Assembly: GCA_036675475.1 (NCBI GenBank)
Contig: JAKFEY010000004.1
Coordinates: forward strand, 1 to 51,735
Direction: 5' to 3'
Source: JALYRV01 sp036675475
GTDB lineage: Bacteria > Acidobacteriota > Vicinamibacteria > Vicinamibacterales > SCN-69-37
Length of the DNA: 51,735 nucleotides
The translations under genes and the position numbers were made by a program. The notes beneath the pieces are model-generated. The model ran no database searches. It was not told the DNA's origin and saw nothing but the letters and a program-made list of their open reading frames with translations. This document shows positions 7,984 through 15,149 of this stretch, one piece after another. How positions within the stretch are numbered: the stretch's first letter is position 1; each line of letters opens with the position of its first letter.

Positions 7984-9866
7984 GGCCGCACTCGCGCGGC
8001 GGCGTGCCACTGCCATCCGCCAAAGCACACCGACAAGGGCGCCGCGCCGGCACGGAAGACGATTTCGTGTCCTCCCGGCGTCAGCGCGAAGGGACCGACC
8101 TCATAGACGCCCTTTGTCCCGGTGACGAGCACGCGCTGCACTTCCCGGCCGTCGACCAGCACGGTCATCGGCTGCGCCGGCGCAAACGACAGCAACTCGA
8201 GGCTCAGGCTGGCCGTCACCGGAGCATCCGTGTTGTTGGCGATCCACCACGACGCGTCGCCGCGCATCCATCGCCACGTCCACGCGGCGTCGTGCTCGCG
8301 CGGCAGGAAGCCGGCCATCGAGACGGTATGCACCGCCGGCGCCGGCGCCGCAATGGCAAAGACGTCGCTGTCGTCGAAGTGCGCGGCGCGCTGCAGCCCG
8401 GCGGGCGCGCGGCCGGCCGCAAGCCTGCGGCCTTCGATGCTGTCGCGCCGCACGATCACGTGCGTGAAGCCGCCCGCGGCGAGCTTCTCGGCGACGTTCG
8501 GCTCGGTGCAGTCGCCGATCGGCTCGCGATACTGGGACACCCGGCCCGCCGTGAGCCACTGGATCGCCGCGGCTTCCGCCGAGGCCGGAGCGCAGTCGAG
8601 CACGCGCGCGGCCTCGGGCGTCCTCGCGGCCCACCGGTGCGCCGCGGTGGGCAGCGCGGGACGCGACATCGCCGGCGGCCAGACGGCATACTCCGCCGCC
8701 GCCAGTGCGATCAGCGCGAGGCACGCCCCGCGCGCGCGGCGGCTGCCGATCCGCCACAACCGCTCGGCGCCGATCGCGGCCAGCAGCGCCGCGGCCAGCT
8801 GGACGATCACGCCGAAGCGCGCGAAGGCGCGGAACATCGGCACGCGCTGGTGGAAGGCCGACAGCGCCTCGGGCGCGAGCGAAAAGTACACGGCGACGGC
8901 TGCCATCAGGGCAAGCGCCGGCACCGCCGCGCGCGTGGTCGCCGCCCCGGCGCGGAGGAACCCGGTCGCGAGGCCGCCGGCCGCGAGCGCGAGGATCCCC
9001 CACCCGACACTCAGTTGCTGCTCGAGCAGGCCCGCATCCACGCCTGCGTCGTACCAGAGGCGCGCGCTGAGCGCGCCGGCCAGCGGGTGTGCGACCGGCG
9101 GCAGCACGTAGCTTTTCCAGCCAGCCGCATAGCGGATCAGGTCGCCGGCAAACGCCTCCTTCGCCACCACGGGCTCAAACGACCAAATCGACACCACTCC
9201 CGCCGCGGTCACCAGCGCGAGCGCGGCCGCCGTGTGCGCGGTGCGCCGGACGGCGCCGGGCTGCTGACGCGCGATCGCCCAGTAGCCCGCAAGCGCGGGA
9301 GGCGTGATGACGGCGGCAATCATCGCGCCGTAGAGATTCGAGAAGGTCACGCAGGCTGCGGCCAGCGCCAACAGGACGAGCGCCGGCGGACGCGGGTCGT
9401 CGACCGCGCGCCAGAGCGCCAGCACATACAGCGGCAGCCACTGCACCTGCGCGATGTGCGGATGGTAGGCGGCCTGCGCCAGGTGAAACGGCGAGAACGC
9501 AAATGCCAGCGCGGCCAGCGCGGCCCAGACCGGCGGAATCAGCAGGTGGCGCGCGAGCAGGTACGCCGCGCCGGCGGCCAGCGGAAACGTGATGAGGACG
9601 AGCCAGTTGTAGGCGGCCACGGGCCCGGCCGCGCGCGCGATCAGCGCACCGGGTAAATCGGTGGCCGGCTGAAGCGCCAGGCTCGCGGCAATCGGCCGGG
9701 TCATCTGCTGCATGACCGTGAAGGGATCGTGATGATGGCCGGCAAGCGGCATCCCGAAGATGCGGTCGGATGGCGCACGCAGCACGGGCGCGGCGATCAC
9801 CGCCGCGATCAGCGCCGCCAGCGCCATCACGGCAGCCACGTCAGCGCCGCGGCCGGTGAGACGCAC
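7980..9866 (-). CDS. Polytopic membrane protein, YfhO/glycosyltransferase-like
   Basis: A 628-residue protein with roughly ten or more hydrophobic segments, an early luminal-type loop (GHHHDPFTVMQQMTRP, about 43-58) and a soluble C-terminal region with a beta-sandwich look (about 490-628). The layout is like YfhO and GT-C-fold glycosyltransferases, which use polyprenyl-linked sugars at the membrane, but no catalytic DxD or similar pair could be assigned, so activity is unproven. Its ATG overlaps the exosortase stop by 26 bp, and its TGA overlaps the methyltransferase start. The tight packing argues for a joint role with the exosortase, perhaps glycan attachment to sorted proteins (inference). 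Confidence 0.7.
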   Translation of the reverse strand: MRLTGRGADVAAVMALAALIAAVIAAPVLRAPSDRIFGMPLAGHHHDPFTVMQQMTRPIAASLALQPATDLPGALIARAAGPVAAYNWLVLITFPLAAGAAYLLARHLLIPPVWAALAALAFAFSPFHLAQAAYHPHIAQVQWLPLYVLALWRAVDDPRPPALVLLALAAACVTFSNLYGAMIAAVITPPALAGYWAIARQQPGAVRRTAHTAAALALVTAAGVVSIWSFEPVVAKEAFAGDLIRYAAGWKSYVLPPVAHPLAGALSARLWYDAGVDAGLLEQQLSVGWGILALAAGGLATGFLRAGAATTRAAVPALALMAAVAVYFSLAPEALSAFHQRVPMFRAFARFGVIVQLAAALLAAIGAERLWRIGSRRARGACLALIALAAAEYAVWPPAMSRPALPTAAHRWAARTPEAARVLDCAPASAEAAAIQWLTAGRVSQYREPIGDCTEPNVAEKLAAGGFTHVIVRRDSIEGRRLAAGRAPAGLQRAAHFDDSDVFAIAAPAPAVHTVSMAGFLPREHDAAWTWRWMRGDASWWIANNTDAPVTASLSLELLSFAPAQPMTVLVDGREVQRVLVTGTKGVYEVGPFALTPGGHEIVFRAGAAPLSVCFGGWQWHAAARVRP

Positions 9867-11193
9867 CGATGCCCCCGATCACGAGCAACGGCCCCACGAT
9901 GGCCCACGCACGCACGTCGCGCACGTGCGGCGCATACGCCGTCAGATGCAGAACCGCCAGCCCCGCGATGGTCGCGCCCGCCAGGGCGGTCAGACCGATC
10001 GCGAAGGCGGCGCGCCGAACCGGCGCAAACGCGGCAATCCACAACGCCGCGGCCAGCGCGATCTGAAACGCCGGCAGCATGGTGAGGGCGCCCTGCTCGT
10101 CGCTGAGCGGCGGCGCGAGCACGAACACGCGCGACACGACCGGCGCGAGCAGATACAGGATCACGCCGCCGCAGGCGATGGCGAGCGCGGCGCGGCGCCA
10201 GGCCTCCGCGCCCGATCCGTGCCGCCACCACGCGGCGACCGCGACGGCCACACACGCCGTCACGAGCTGGTAGAAGGCGTGAATGAGGAACAGCGGCGAG
10301 CCGACCATCGCGGCCGGAAGCGCCACCACGAGCAGGCGGGCAATCCCGAGCGCCGCGAACAGGGGCAGCGCCGCGACGAGCGCCAGGGCCGCGCGCCGCC
10401 AGGTGCCGGCATACGCCACAGCCGCGGCGGCATACACCGGAATCAGCGGCGTGACGATGCATTCCTGCGTCACCTGGAAACTTCCACGCGCGGTCACCAG
10501 GACGGTGCCGGCCGCGCTCGCGCTGATACCGGCCGCCGGCAGCAGGAGGGCGCCGGCGTGCGCAATGACGGACGCCACGGCGAGAACCCAGGCGCTGTTC
10601 AGATACAGCGGCGACGCCGCGGCAAACACGAGAATGAACGCGCCGCAGAGCATCACGAAGCGCAGATGGGCGGGCCGCCGGACCTCGGCCGGTACGGCCT
10701 CCGCCGCCGGCGGGCCGCCCACCGGGACACCGGGCGCATCGACCAGGCGCATCCATCCGAAGACATAGGCGGCCACGGCGACAACCAGCGCGACCGGCCA
10801 GACGTAGAGATGCAGCGTGGTGAACAGCGTGGGCGACTCGACCGCGCGCGCGAGCGTCGCGATGCGAACGGTATTGAGCAGAAGGATCAGCAGCACGCCG
10901 CCCGCGGCGCCGGCCAGCCGCGCGCGCCACCGCGCCGGATACGCGAGGATCGCCGCCACGCACACCGCGAGCACGTCGGTGCCGCTGCACGCCAGCGTGA
11001 CGTCCACCGGAAGCACCGGCACGCCGCTGGCGCCGGCGGCAAGCCGTCCCTGCAGCTGCGTCAGCGGCAGCACGGCGTGCGCTTCGACCCAGGACAGCCG
11101 CAGCACCGCAAAGATGCCGAGGCCCCAGGCGGCCGCCGCGGCGGCGAACCTACGTGCCGGTGAGGGCGGACGCGTGGGCGTGACCGTCGGCAC
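9841..11193 (-). CDS. Tandem double exosortase-like membrane protease
   Basis: About 450 residues from the GTG at 11193. Exosortases are membrane transpeptidase-like enzymes with a Cys-Arg-His triad that process C-terminal sorting signals. This protein shows the triad twice: Cys69 (LACSGTD), Arg110 (LNTVRI), His128 (TTLHLYVW), and again Cys245 (QECIVTP), Arg286 (GIARLL), His305 (LIHAFYQ). Cys-to-Arg spacing is 41 residues in both halves, and Arg-to-His is 18 and 19. Each half has its own set of transmembrane helices, and a further hydrophobic region follows. The GTG is chosen because AGGAG lies 8 bp before it; a start at 11247 would sit deeper inside speD. It overlaps speD by 44 bp. The divergent gene at 11640 encodes an IPTL-CTERM-like substrate. 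Confidence 0.8.
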   Translation of the reverse strand: MPTVTPTRPPSPARRFAAAAAAWGLGIFAVLRLSWVEAHAVLPLTQLQGRLAAGASGVPVLPVDVTLACSGTDVLAVCVAAILAYPARWRARLAGAAGGVLLILLLNTVRIATLARAVESPTLFTTLHLYVWPVALVVAVAAYVFGWMRLVDAPGVPVGGPPAAEAVPAEVRRPAHLRFVMLCGAFILVFAAASPLYLNSAWVLAVASVIAHAGALLLPAAGISASAAGTVLVTARGSFQVTQECIVTPLIPVYAAAAVAYAGTWRRAALALVAALPLFAALGIARLLVVALPAAMVGSPLFLIHAFYQLVTACVAVAVAAWWRHGSGAEAWRRAALAIACGGVILYLLAPVVSRVFVLAPPLSDEQGALTMLPAFQIALAAALWIAAFAPVRRAAFAIGLTALAGATIAGLAVLHLTAYAPHVRDVRAWAIVGPLLVIGGIGASHRPRR

Positions 11194-11527
11194 GAGCGCT
11201 CTCCTGAACCGTGATCTCCCGCGCCCCGAGGACGCGAGCCAGCTCATGAATCGCCGCGAGGCTCCGGAGCCGCGTCGAGCAGGAAAAGATGTCGATGTTG
11301 ACCGTGCCGGTTTCGGGCCAGGTATGGATGACCGCGTGCGACTCCTTGAGAATCAGCACAGCCGTCAGACCCGTGCCCGGAAACTCATGCCGTGCCTGCT
11401 TGACGATCGTCGCGCCGGCGCTGGTGAGCGCGGCGGCAAACACCGCCTCGAGGGCCTCGGCGCCGAAGCTGCCGAGCCTGGCACAGCCCGCGAGATCCAC
11501 GGCATAGAGTACGGGCTGATCCGGCAT
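11150..11527 (-). CDS. speD: S-adenosylmethionine decarboxylase-like proenzyme (SpeD family)
   Basis: A 125-residue class 1B SpeD-like protein. The self-cleavage and pyruvoyl site is Glu62-Ser63-His64 (KESHAVIHTWPE). His68 and Cys83 (DIFSCS) complete the processing and proton-donor set at the numbering of the Thermotoga enzyme. The N-terminal GRHL-type segment of standard enzymes is replaced, and the region after HTWPE reads TGTVNID where YGYAAID is usual, so the substrate may differ. Some SpeD homologues are known to decarboxylate arginine or ornithine. No spermidine synthase is adjacent. Instead it is first in an operon with the double exosortase. A TATAGT -10 box and GGGAG ribosome site precede the ATG. 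Confidence 0.8.
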   Translation of the reverse strand: MPDQPVLYAVDLAGCARLGSFGAEALEAVFAAALTSAGATIVKQARHEFPGTGLTAVLILKESHAVIHTWPETGTVNIDIFSCSTRLRSLAAIHELARVLGAREITVQESARADGHAHASALTGT

Positions 11528-11538
11528 GGTCGGCTCCC

Positions 11539-11544
11539 ACTATA
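11539..11544 (-). promoter_or_regulatory. -10 box of the speD-exosortase operon
   Basis: TATAGT on the minus strand (5 of 6 to the consensus), with a predicted start about 11532 and the ATG soon after. The palindrome at 11565-11582 would be centred at about -41.5, where a class II Crp/FNR-type activator replaces the -35 box; no good -35 is visible. Confidence 0.5.
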
Positions 11545-11564
11545 GACACCCGCCCGGCACGGCG

Positions 11565-11582
11565 CTGTCCAAGATTGAACAG
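11565..11582. promoter_or_regulatory. Palindromic operator candidate, site 2 (divergent speD / IPTL-CTERM gene)
   Basis: CTGTCC-AAGATT-GAACAG, one mismatch from a perfect palindrome. It lies in the 112-bp divergent region, 37 bp from the speD ATG and exactly 57 bp before the ATG of the DUF3494 gene. See the companion sites at 3533 and 13950. Confidence 0.6.
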
Positions 11583-11639
11583 CGCGGCGGTCTCCGATTC
11601 TCTACTGTCACGGTGGACTCGAATGGGAGAACTCTGCAT

Positions 11640-13247
11640 ATGAACCGCACAGCCAGTATTTTCGCCGTGGGTGTTGCCGCGGGCACGCTCGCGCTCACAC
11701 CCACCGCGGCCGCCGCGCAGTCGATGGGCGCGGCCCAGAGCTTCGCGGTCGTCGGCGGCCAGAGCGTCACGGCCGCCGCAGGCGCCACCACGACGCTCAT
11801 CAACGGCGACGTGGGCGTCGCGCCAGGTACGTCGCTCACCGGCTTCCCCGCCAACGCGACAACCGTGCCCCCCTTCGCCACGCACGTCAACGACGGCGCC
11901 GCGCAGGACGCGCAGGCCGCCACCCTGGCGCTCTACAACAGCCTCGCGGCGCTCGGCCCCGGCACCGCGATCGGCAACGAACTGAGCAATCAGATTCTCG
12001 GCCCCGGCACCTACTCGATCGGCGCGGCCAACATCGCCGCGACCGGAAACCTCACGCTGAGCGGCGCCGGCGTCTACATCTTCAAGGTCGCGAGCTCGCT
12101 CGTGGCCAACGTGAACTCCACGGTGACGCTGATCGGCGTCGACCCCTGCCAGGTGTACTGGCAGGTCACCAGCGCCGCCACCCTCAACGGCGTGAACTTC
12201 GCCGGCAATGTGGTCGCCGCCTCGGCGGTGACGGTGGGCTCGAACGCTACCCTGGCCGGCCGCGCGCTCACCACTGCCAGTGGGTCCGTGACGCTCGCCG
12301 GCGGCAACCGCGTGGGCGGCTGCAGCACGGCGCCGGCCACGCCGCCGCCCGCGCCGGCGGCGGCCGATCTCATCCTGCTGAAGACGCACACCGGCAACTT
12401 CACGGTGGGCACGAACGGCACCTACACGATCGCGGTCAGTAACATCGGGGGCACCGCCACCGCTGGCGCCTACACGGTGGTCGACACGCTGCCGACCGGC
12501 CTGACGTTCGTGTCGGCAACCGGCGCGGGCTGGACGTGCTCGGCGGCCGGCCAGGTCGTCACGTGCGCCAACAGCACGGTGATAGCGGCGGCCTCGAGCG
12601 GCGCCGGCATCTCGCTGGTCGTCATGCCCACCGCCGCCGCCGTGCCAACCGTCACCAATCCGGCGGCCATCAGCGGTGGCGGCGACAGCGTGGTGACCAA
12701 CAACACCACCGCCGACGTCACGATCGTGTCGCCGCTGGTCCCCCCGCCGCCTCCCGCGACGACCGACCTCGTGGTGACCAAGAGCCACGCGGCGACGTTC
12801 GTCGCCGGCGCGAACGGCACCTACGTCATCGGCGTCACCAACATCGGCGGCCTCGCCAGCGCGGGCGCGGTCACTGTGGTCGACACGCTGCCTGCCGGAC
12901 TGACGTTCATCTCGGGAACAGGCACGGGGTGGAGCTGCTCGGCCGCTGGCGCGACCGTCACCTGCACCAACACCACGCCGATTCCGGCCAGCTCCAGCGC
13001 GAGCAGCATCACGCTGGTCGTGGGCGTCGAGCCGACGACCGCGGCGAGCGTGACCAATGTGGCCGCGATTACGGGCGGGGGCGACACGGTGCTCACCAAC
13101 AACAGCGTGTCGGACGTGACGCTCGTCGCGCCGCCGCCGGTGCCGACGCTCACCGAGTGGGCGCTGATCGCGCTGATGGGACTGCTTGCGCTGGCGGGCG
13201 TCAGCTCGATCGCGCGGCGCAGACGGCCGGCGCGCGCCTCGCGCTAG
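11640..13247 (+). CDS. Secreted DUF3494/DUF11 adhesin-like protein with IPTL-CTERM sorting signal
   Basis: A 535-residue exported protein. Signal peptide 1-27 (ends TAAAAQS). DUF3494 'ice-binding-like' beta-helix domain about 30-230 (GDVGVAPGTSLTGFP, LGPGTYSIG, GVYIFKV). Two DUF11 repeats about 245-360 and 375-495, each with ADLILLKTH or TDLVVTKSH and a VVDTLPxGLTF motif, joined by Pro-rich linkers. The C-terminus from residue 501 has VPTLTEW, a hydrophobic helix and an RRRR cluster: the tripartite exosortase signal of IPTL-CTERM type (IPTLxxWG; here VPTLTEWA). The ATG has a GGGAG site about 10 bp upstream. It is divergent from the double exosortase, its likely processing enzyme. The function is probably a cell-surface or matrix adhesin (inference). 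Its stop shares CTAG with the converging Crp gene. Confidence 0.85.
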   Translation: MNRTASIFAVGVAAGTLALTPTAAAAQSMGAAQSFAVVGGQSVTAAAGATTTLINGDVGVAPGTSLTGFPANATTVPPFATHVNDGAAQDAQAATLALYNSLAALGPGTAIGNELSNQILGPGTYSIGAANIAATGNLTLSGAGVYIFKVASSLVANVNSTVTLIGVDPCQVYWQVTSAATLNGVNFAGNVVAASAVTVGSNATLAGRALTTASGSVTLAGGNRVGGCSTAPATPPPAPAAADLILLKTHTGNFTVGTNGTYTIAVSNIGGTATAGAYTVVDTLPTGLTFVSATGAGWTCSAAGQVVTCANSTVIAAASSGAGISLVVMPTAAAVPTVTNPAAISGGGDSVVTNNTTADVTIVSPLVPPPPPATTDLVVTKSHAATFVAGANGTYVIGVTNIGGLASAGAVTVVDTLPAGLTFISGTGTGWSCSAAGATVTCTNTTPIPASSSASSITLVVGVEPTTAASVTNVAAITGGGDTVLTNNSVSDVTLVAPPPVPTLTEWALIALMGLLALAGVSSIARRRRPARASR

Positions 13248-13915
13248 TCGTGCAGGACGACGGTGAGCAGCGAGCTGTTGATCTTGAGCTCGCCGTTGTA
13301 TTCGATGAACCCGAGCTTCCGGAACTTGTTCAGGAAGAAGTTCACGCGCGGACGCGTCGTCCCGATCATGCTCGCCAGCGTTTCCTGCGAGATCTTCGGG
13401 ACGACCTTCTGCGGCTTGTCCTGCTTGCCGTAGCGGGCCAGCAGCAGCAACGCGCGGGCGAGACGCTTCTCGCTCGAGTTGAACAGCTGATCGATCAGGT
13501 CTTCCTCGATGCGGATGTTCCGCGCGAGCATGTGCTTGATGAAGCGATCCGAAAAGGCGTGCTCGTCGTGCAGCACGCGCACCATGGCCTCCTTTGTCAC
13601 CGCCATGATGGTGCTGCTGGTGGTCGCGGTGGCGGTGCCCATCCGCACGGTCTGGCCGGCGAGGCAGCCTTCGCCGAAGAAGTCGCCGGGCGTGAGCATG
13701 GCGACCACGGCCTCCTGCCCGGTTTCTGAAAGCACGGACAGCTTGACGCCCCCTTTCTGAAGGTAGAAGACGTGCTTGCAGGGATCGCCCTGGGCGAACA
13801 CCAGATCGCCCTTGCGATAGTCAGCGAGCTTTCGCGCCACGCCGGTGGAGGCGAGAAACGCCTGGGGATTGAATCGCCGGACGGGCGCTTTGCGAGTCGC
13901 CGGGAGCTTGGCCAC
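13244..13915 (-). CDS. Crp/Fnr-family transcriptional regulator
   Basis: A 223-residue protein with a cyclic-nucleotide-binding-like beta barrel (about 25-130, GDFFGEGCLAGQ), a dimer helix and a winged HTH at 175-215. The recognition helix is TTRPRVNFFLNKFRKLG, which lacks the R-E-x3-R of E. coli CRP, so its DNA site should differ from TGTGA. No Fnr-type cysteine cluster is seen. The GTG start gives a protein of normal length. A TAAAAT -10 box at 13922-13927 places the RNA start at or next to the GTG, so the mRNA may be leaderless. A palindrome at 13950-13967 sits at about -43 and suggests autoregulation. Stop codons of this gene and the converging adhesin gene overlap in CTAG. Confidence 0.9.
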   Translation of the reverse strand: MAKLPATRKAPVRRFNPQAFLASTGVARKLADYRKGDLVFAQGDPCKHVFYLQKGGVKLSVLSETGQEAVVAMLTPGDFFGEGCLAGQTVRMGTATATTSSTIMAVTKEAMVRVLHDEHAFSDRFIKHMLARNIRIEEDLIDQLFNSSEKRLARALLLLARYGKQDKPQKVVPKISQETLASMIGTTRPRVNFFLNKFRKLGFIEYNGELKINSSLLTVVLHD

Positions 13916-13949
13916 GCCCCGATTTTATCCGCGGGCGCGCAAAAGGGGG

Positions 13950-13967
13950 ATGTCCAAAACGGAACAG
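13950..13967. promoter_or_regulatory. Palindromic operator candidate, site 3 (divergent crp / sensor kinase)
   Basis: ATGTCC-AAAACG-GAACAG, close to sites 1 and 2. It is 34 bp upstream of the Crp-family GTG and exactly 57 bp upstream of the sensor-kinase ATG at 14025, the same distance as in the speD/adhesin region. Confidence 0.6.
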
Positions 13968-14024
13968 TGCCGGCCGCCCGGCGGGCTCACACTTGAAGCC
14001 ATCCCGCTCTCAGGAGGTTTCACG

Positions 14025-15149
14025 ATGAGCACGCTCGATTCCAGACCCGACAGCGTCGTATTGCATGATTTCGTGAACCGCTACCGCGCCGACATCATCG
14101 CGCGCACCTCGGAGAAGCTCAGCAGCAGGCCGGCGACCGGGCGCGCGGCGGGCGGCCTCGAGAACGGGGTGCCGCGCTTCCTGACCCAGTTGGCCGAGAC
14201 CCTCAAACAGGAAGCGGGCGGAACGCCGCTGGCCGGCAACGCCATCGGCGATTCCGCCGCGCGCCATGGCGGCGAACTGCTGTCGCGCGGCTTCACCGTG
14301 TCGGAGGTGGTGCATGCCTACGGCGACATCTGCCAGGCGGTGACCGAGCTGGCGGTGGAAAAGCGGGCGCCGATCAGCACCGAAGAGTTCCACACCCTGA
14401 ACCGGTGTCTCGACACGGCGATTGCCGAGGCGGTGACCGAACACGCGCGGATCACCGCGGAACGGCGCTCGACCGGCGAAGCGGAGCGCCTCGGCGAAGT
14501 GGCGCACGAGATTCGCAACCACCTCAACTCCGCGCTGCTGGCGTTCAACAGCCTGCGCAGCGGCATCGTCGCCGTGAACGGCAGCACCGGCGCGGTGCTC
14601 GGCCGAAGCCTGCTCAGCGTGCGCGACGTGATCGACAGTACGCTGGCCGACATCCGGATGGAGGCGCTGCCACGGCACCGCGAGCCTCTGCAGCTCGTGC
14701 AGTTTCTCGGGGATCTCGCGGTCGGCGCCTCTCTTCACGCGGAATATCGAGGGTTGACGCTCGGGTTCGATGGCATCGACCCCGCGCTGGCCGTGACGGC
14801 CGATCCCCACCTGCTGGGGTCGGCGGTGAGTAATCTGCTCAACAACGCCTTCAAGTACACGAGCGAGGGCGGCCATGTGGAACTCAGGGCGGTCTGCGAA
14901 GACGGCGTCGTCCAGATCAGTGTCGAAGACGAGTGCGGCGGCATCCCGGATTCGGCTCCGGATCCCTTCCAGCCCTTCGGCGAAAGGCGGGGACGCGACC
15001 GGTCGGGCCTCGGTCTCGGGCTGTCGATCGCACGCAAGGCCGTGCGCTCGCATGGCGGCGACATCTTGATCCGCAACCGACCTGGCGTCGGCTGCATTTT
15101 CACGATCCAGCTGCCGGCCGCGGGCCAGGAGGGCGAGGCGACCGCGTGA
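14025..15149 (+). CDS. Sensor histidine kinase with RsbRD-like N-terminal domain
   Basis: A 374-residue soluble kinase. The N-terminal helical domain (about 10-145; FVNRYRADIIARTSEKL, LLSRGFTVSEVVHAYGDICQAV) resembles the RsbRD-type N-terminal sensory domain. HisKA has His161 in EVAHEIRNHLNSALLAF, followed by an ATPase domain with NLLNNAFKYTSEGG, a degenerate G1 box (DECGGIPD) and GLGLGLSIARKAV. The start is fixed by a strong AGGAGG at 14012-14017, seven bases before the ATG. The next kinase gene begins in its stop codon (GTGA). No response regulator is adjacent. The shared palindrome with the Crp-family gene suggests joint control. Confidence 0.85.
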   Translation: MSTLDSRPDSVVLHDFVNRYRADIIARTSEKLSSRPATGRAAGGLENGVPRFLTQLAETLKQEAGGTPLAGNAIGDSAARHGGELLSRGFTVSEVVHAYGDICQAVTELAVEKRAPISTEEFHTLNRCLDTAIAEAVTEHARITAERRSTGEAERLGEVAHEIRNHLNSALLAFNSLRSGIVAVNGSTGAVLGRSLLSVRDVIDSTLADIRMEALPRHREPLQLVQFLGDLAVGASLHAEYRGLTLGFDGIDPALAVTADPHLLGSAVSNLLNNAFKYTSEGGHVELRAVCEDGVVQISVEDECGGIPDSAPDPFQPFGERRGRDRSGLGLGLSIARKAVRSHGGDILIRNRPGVGCIFTIQLPAAGQEGEATA

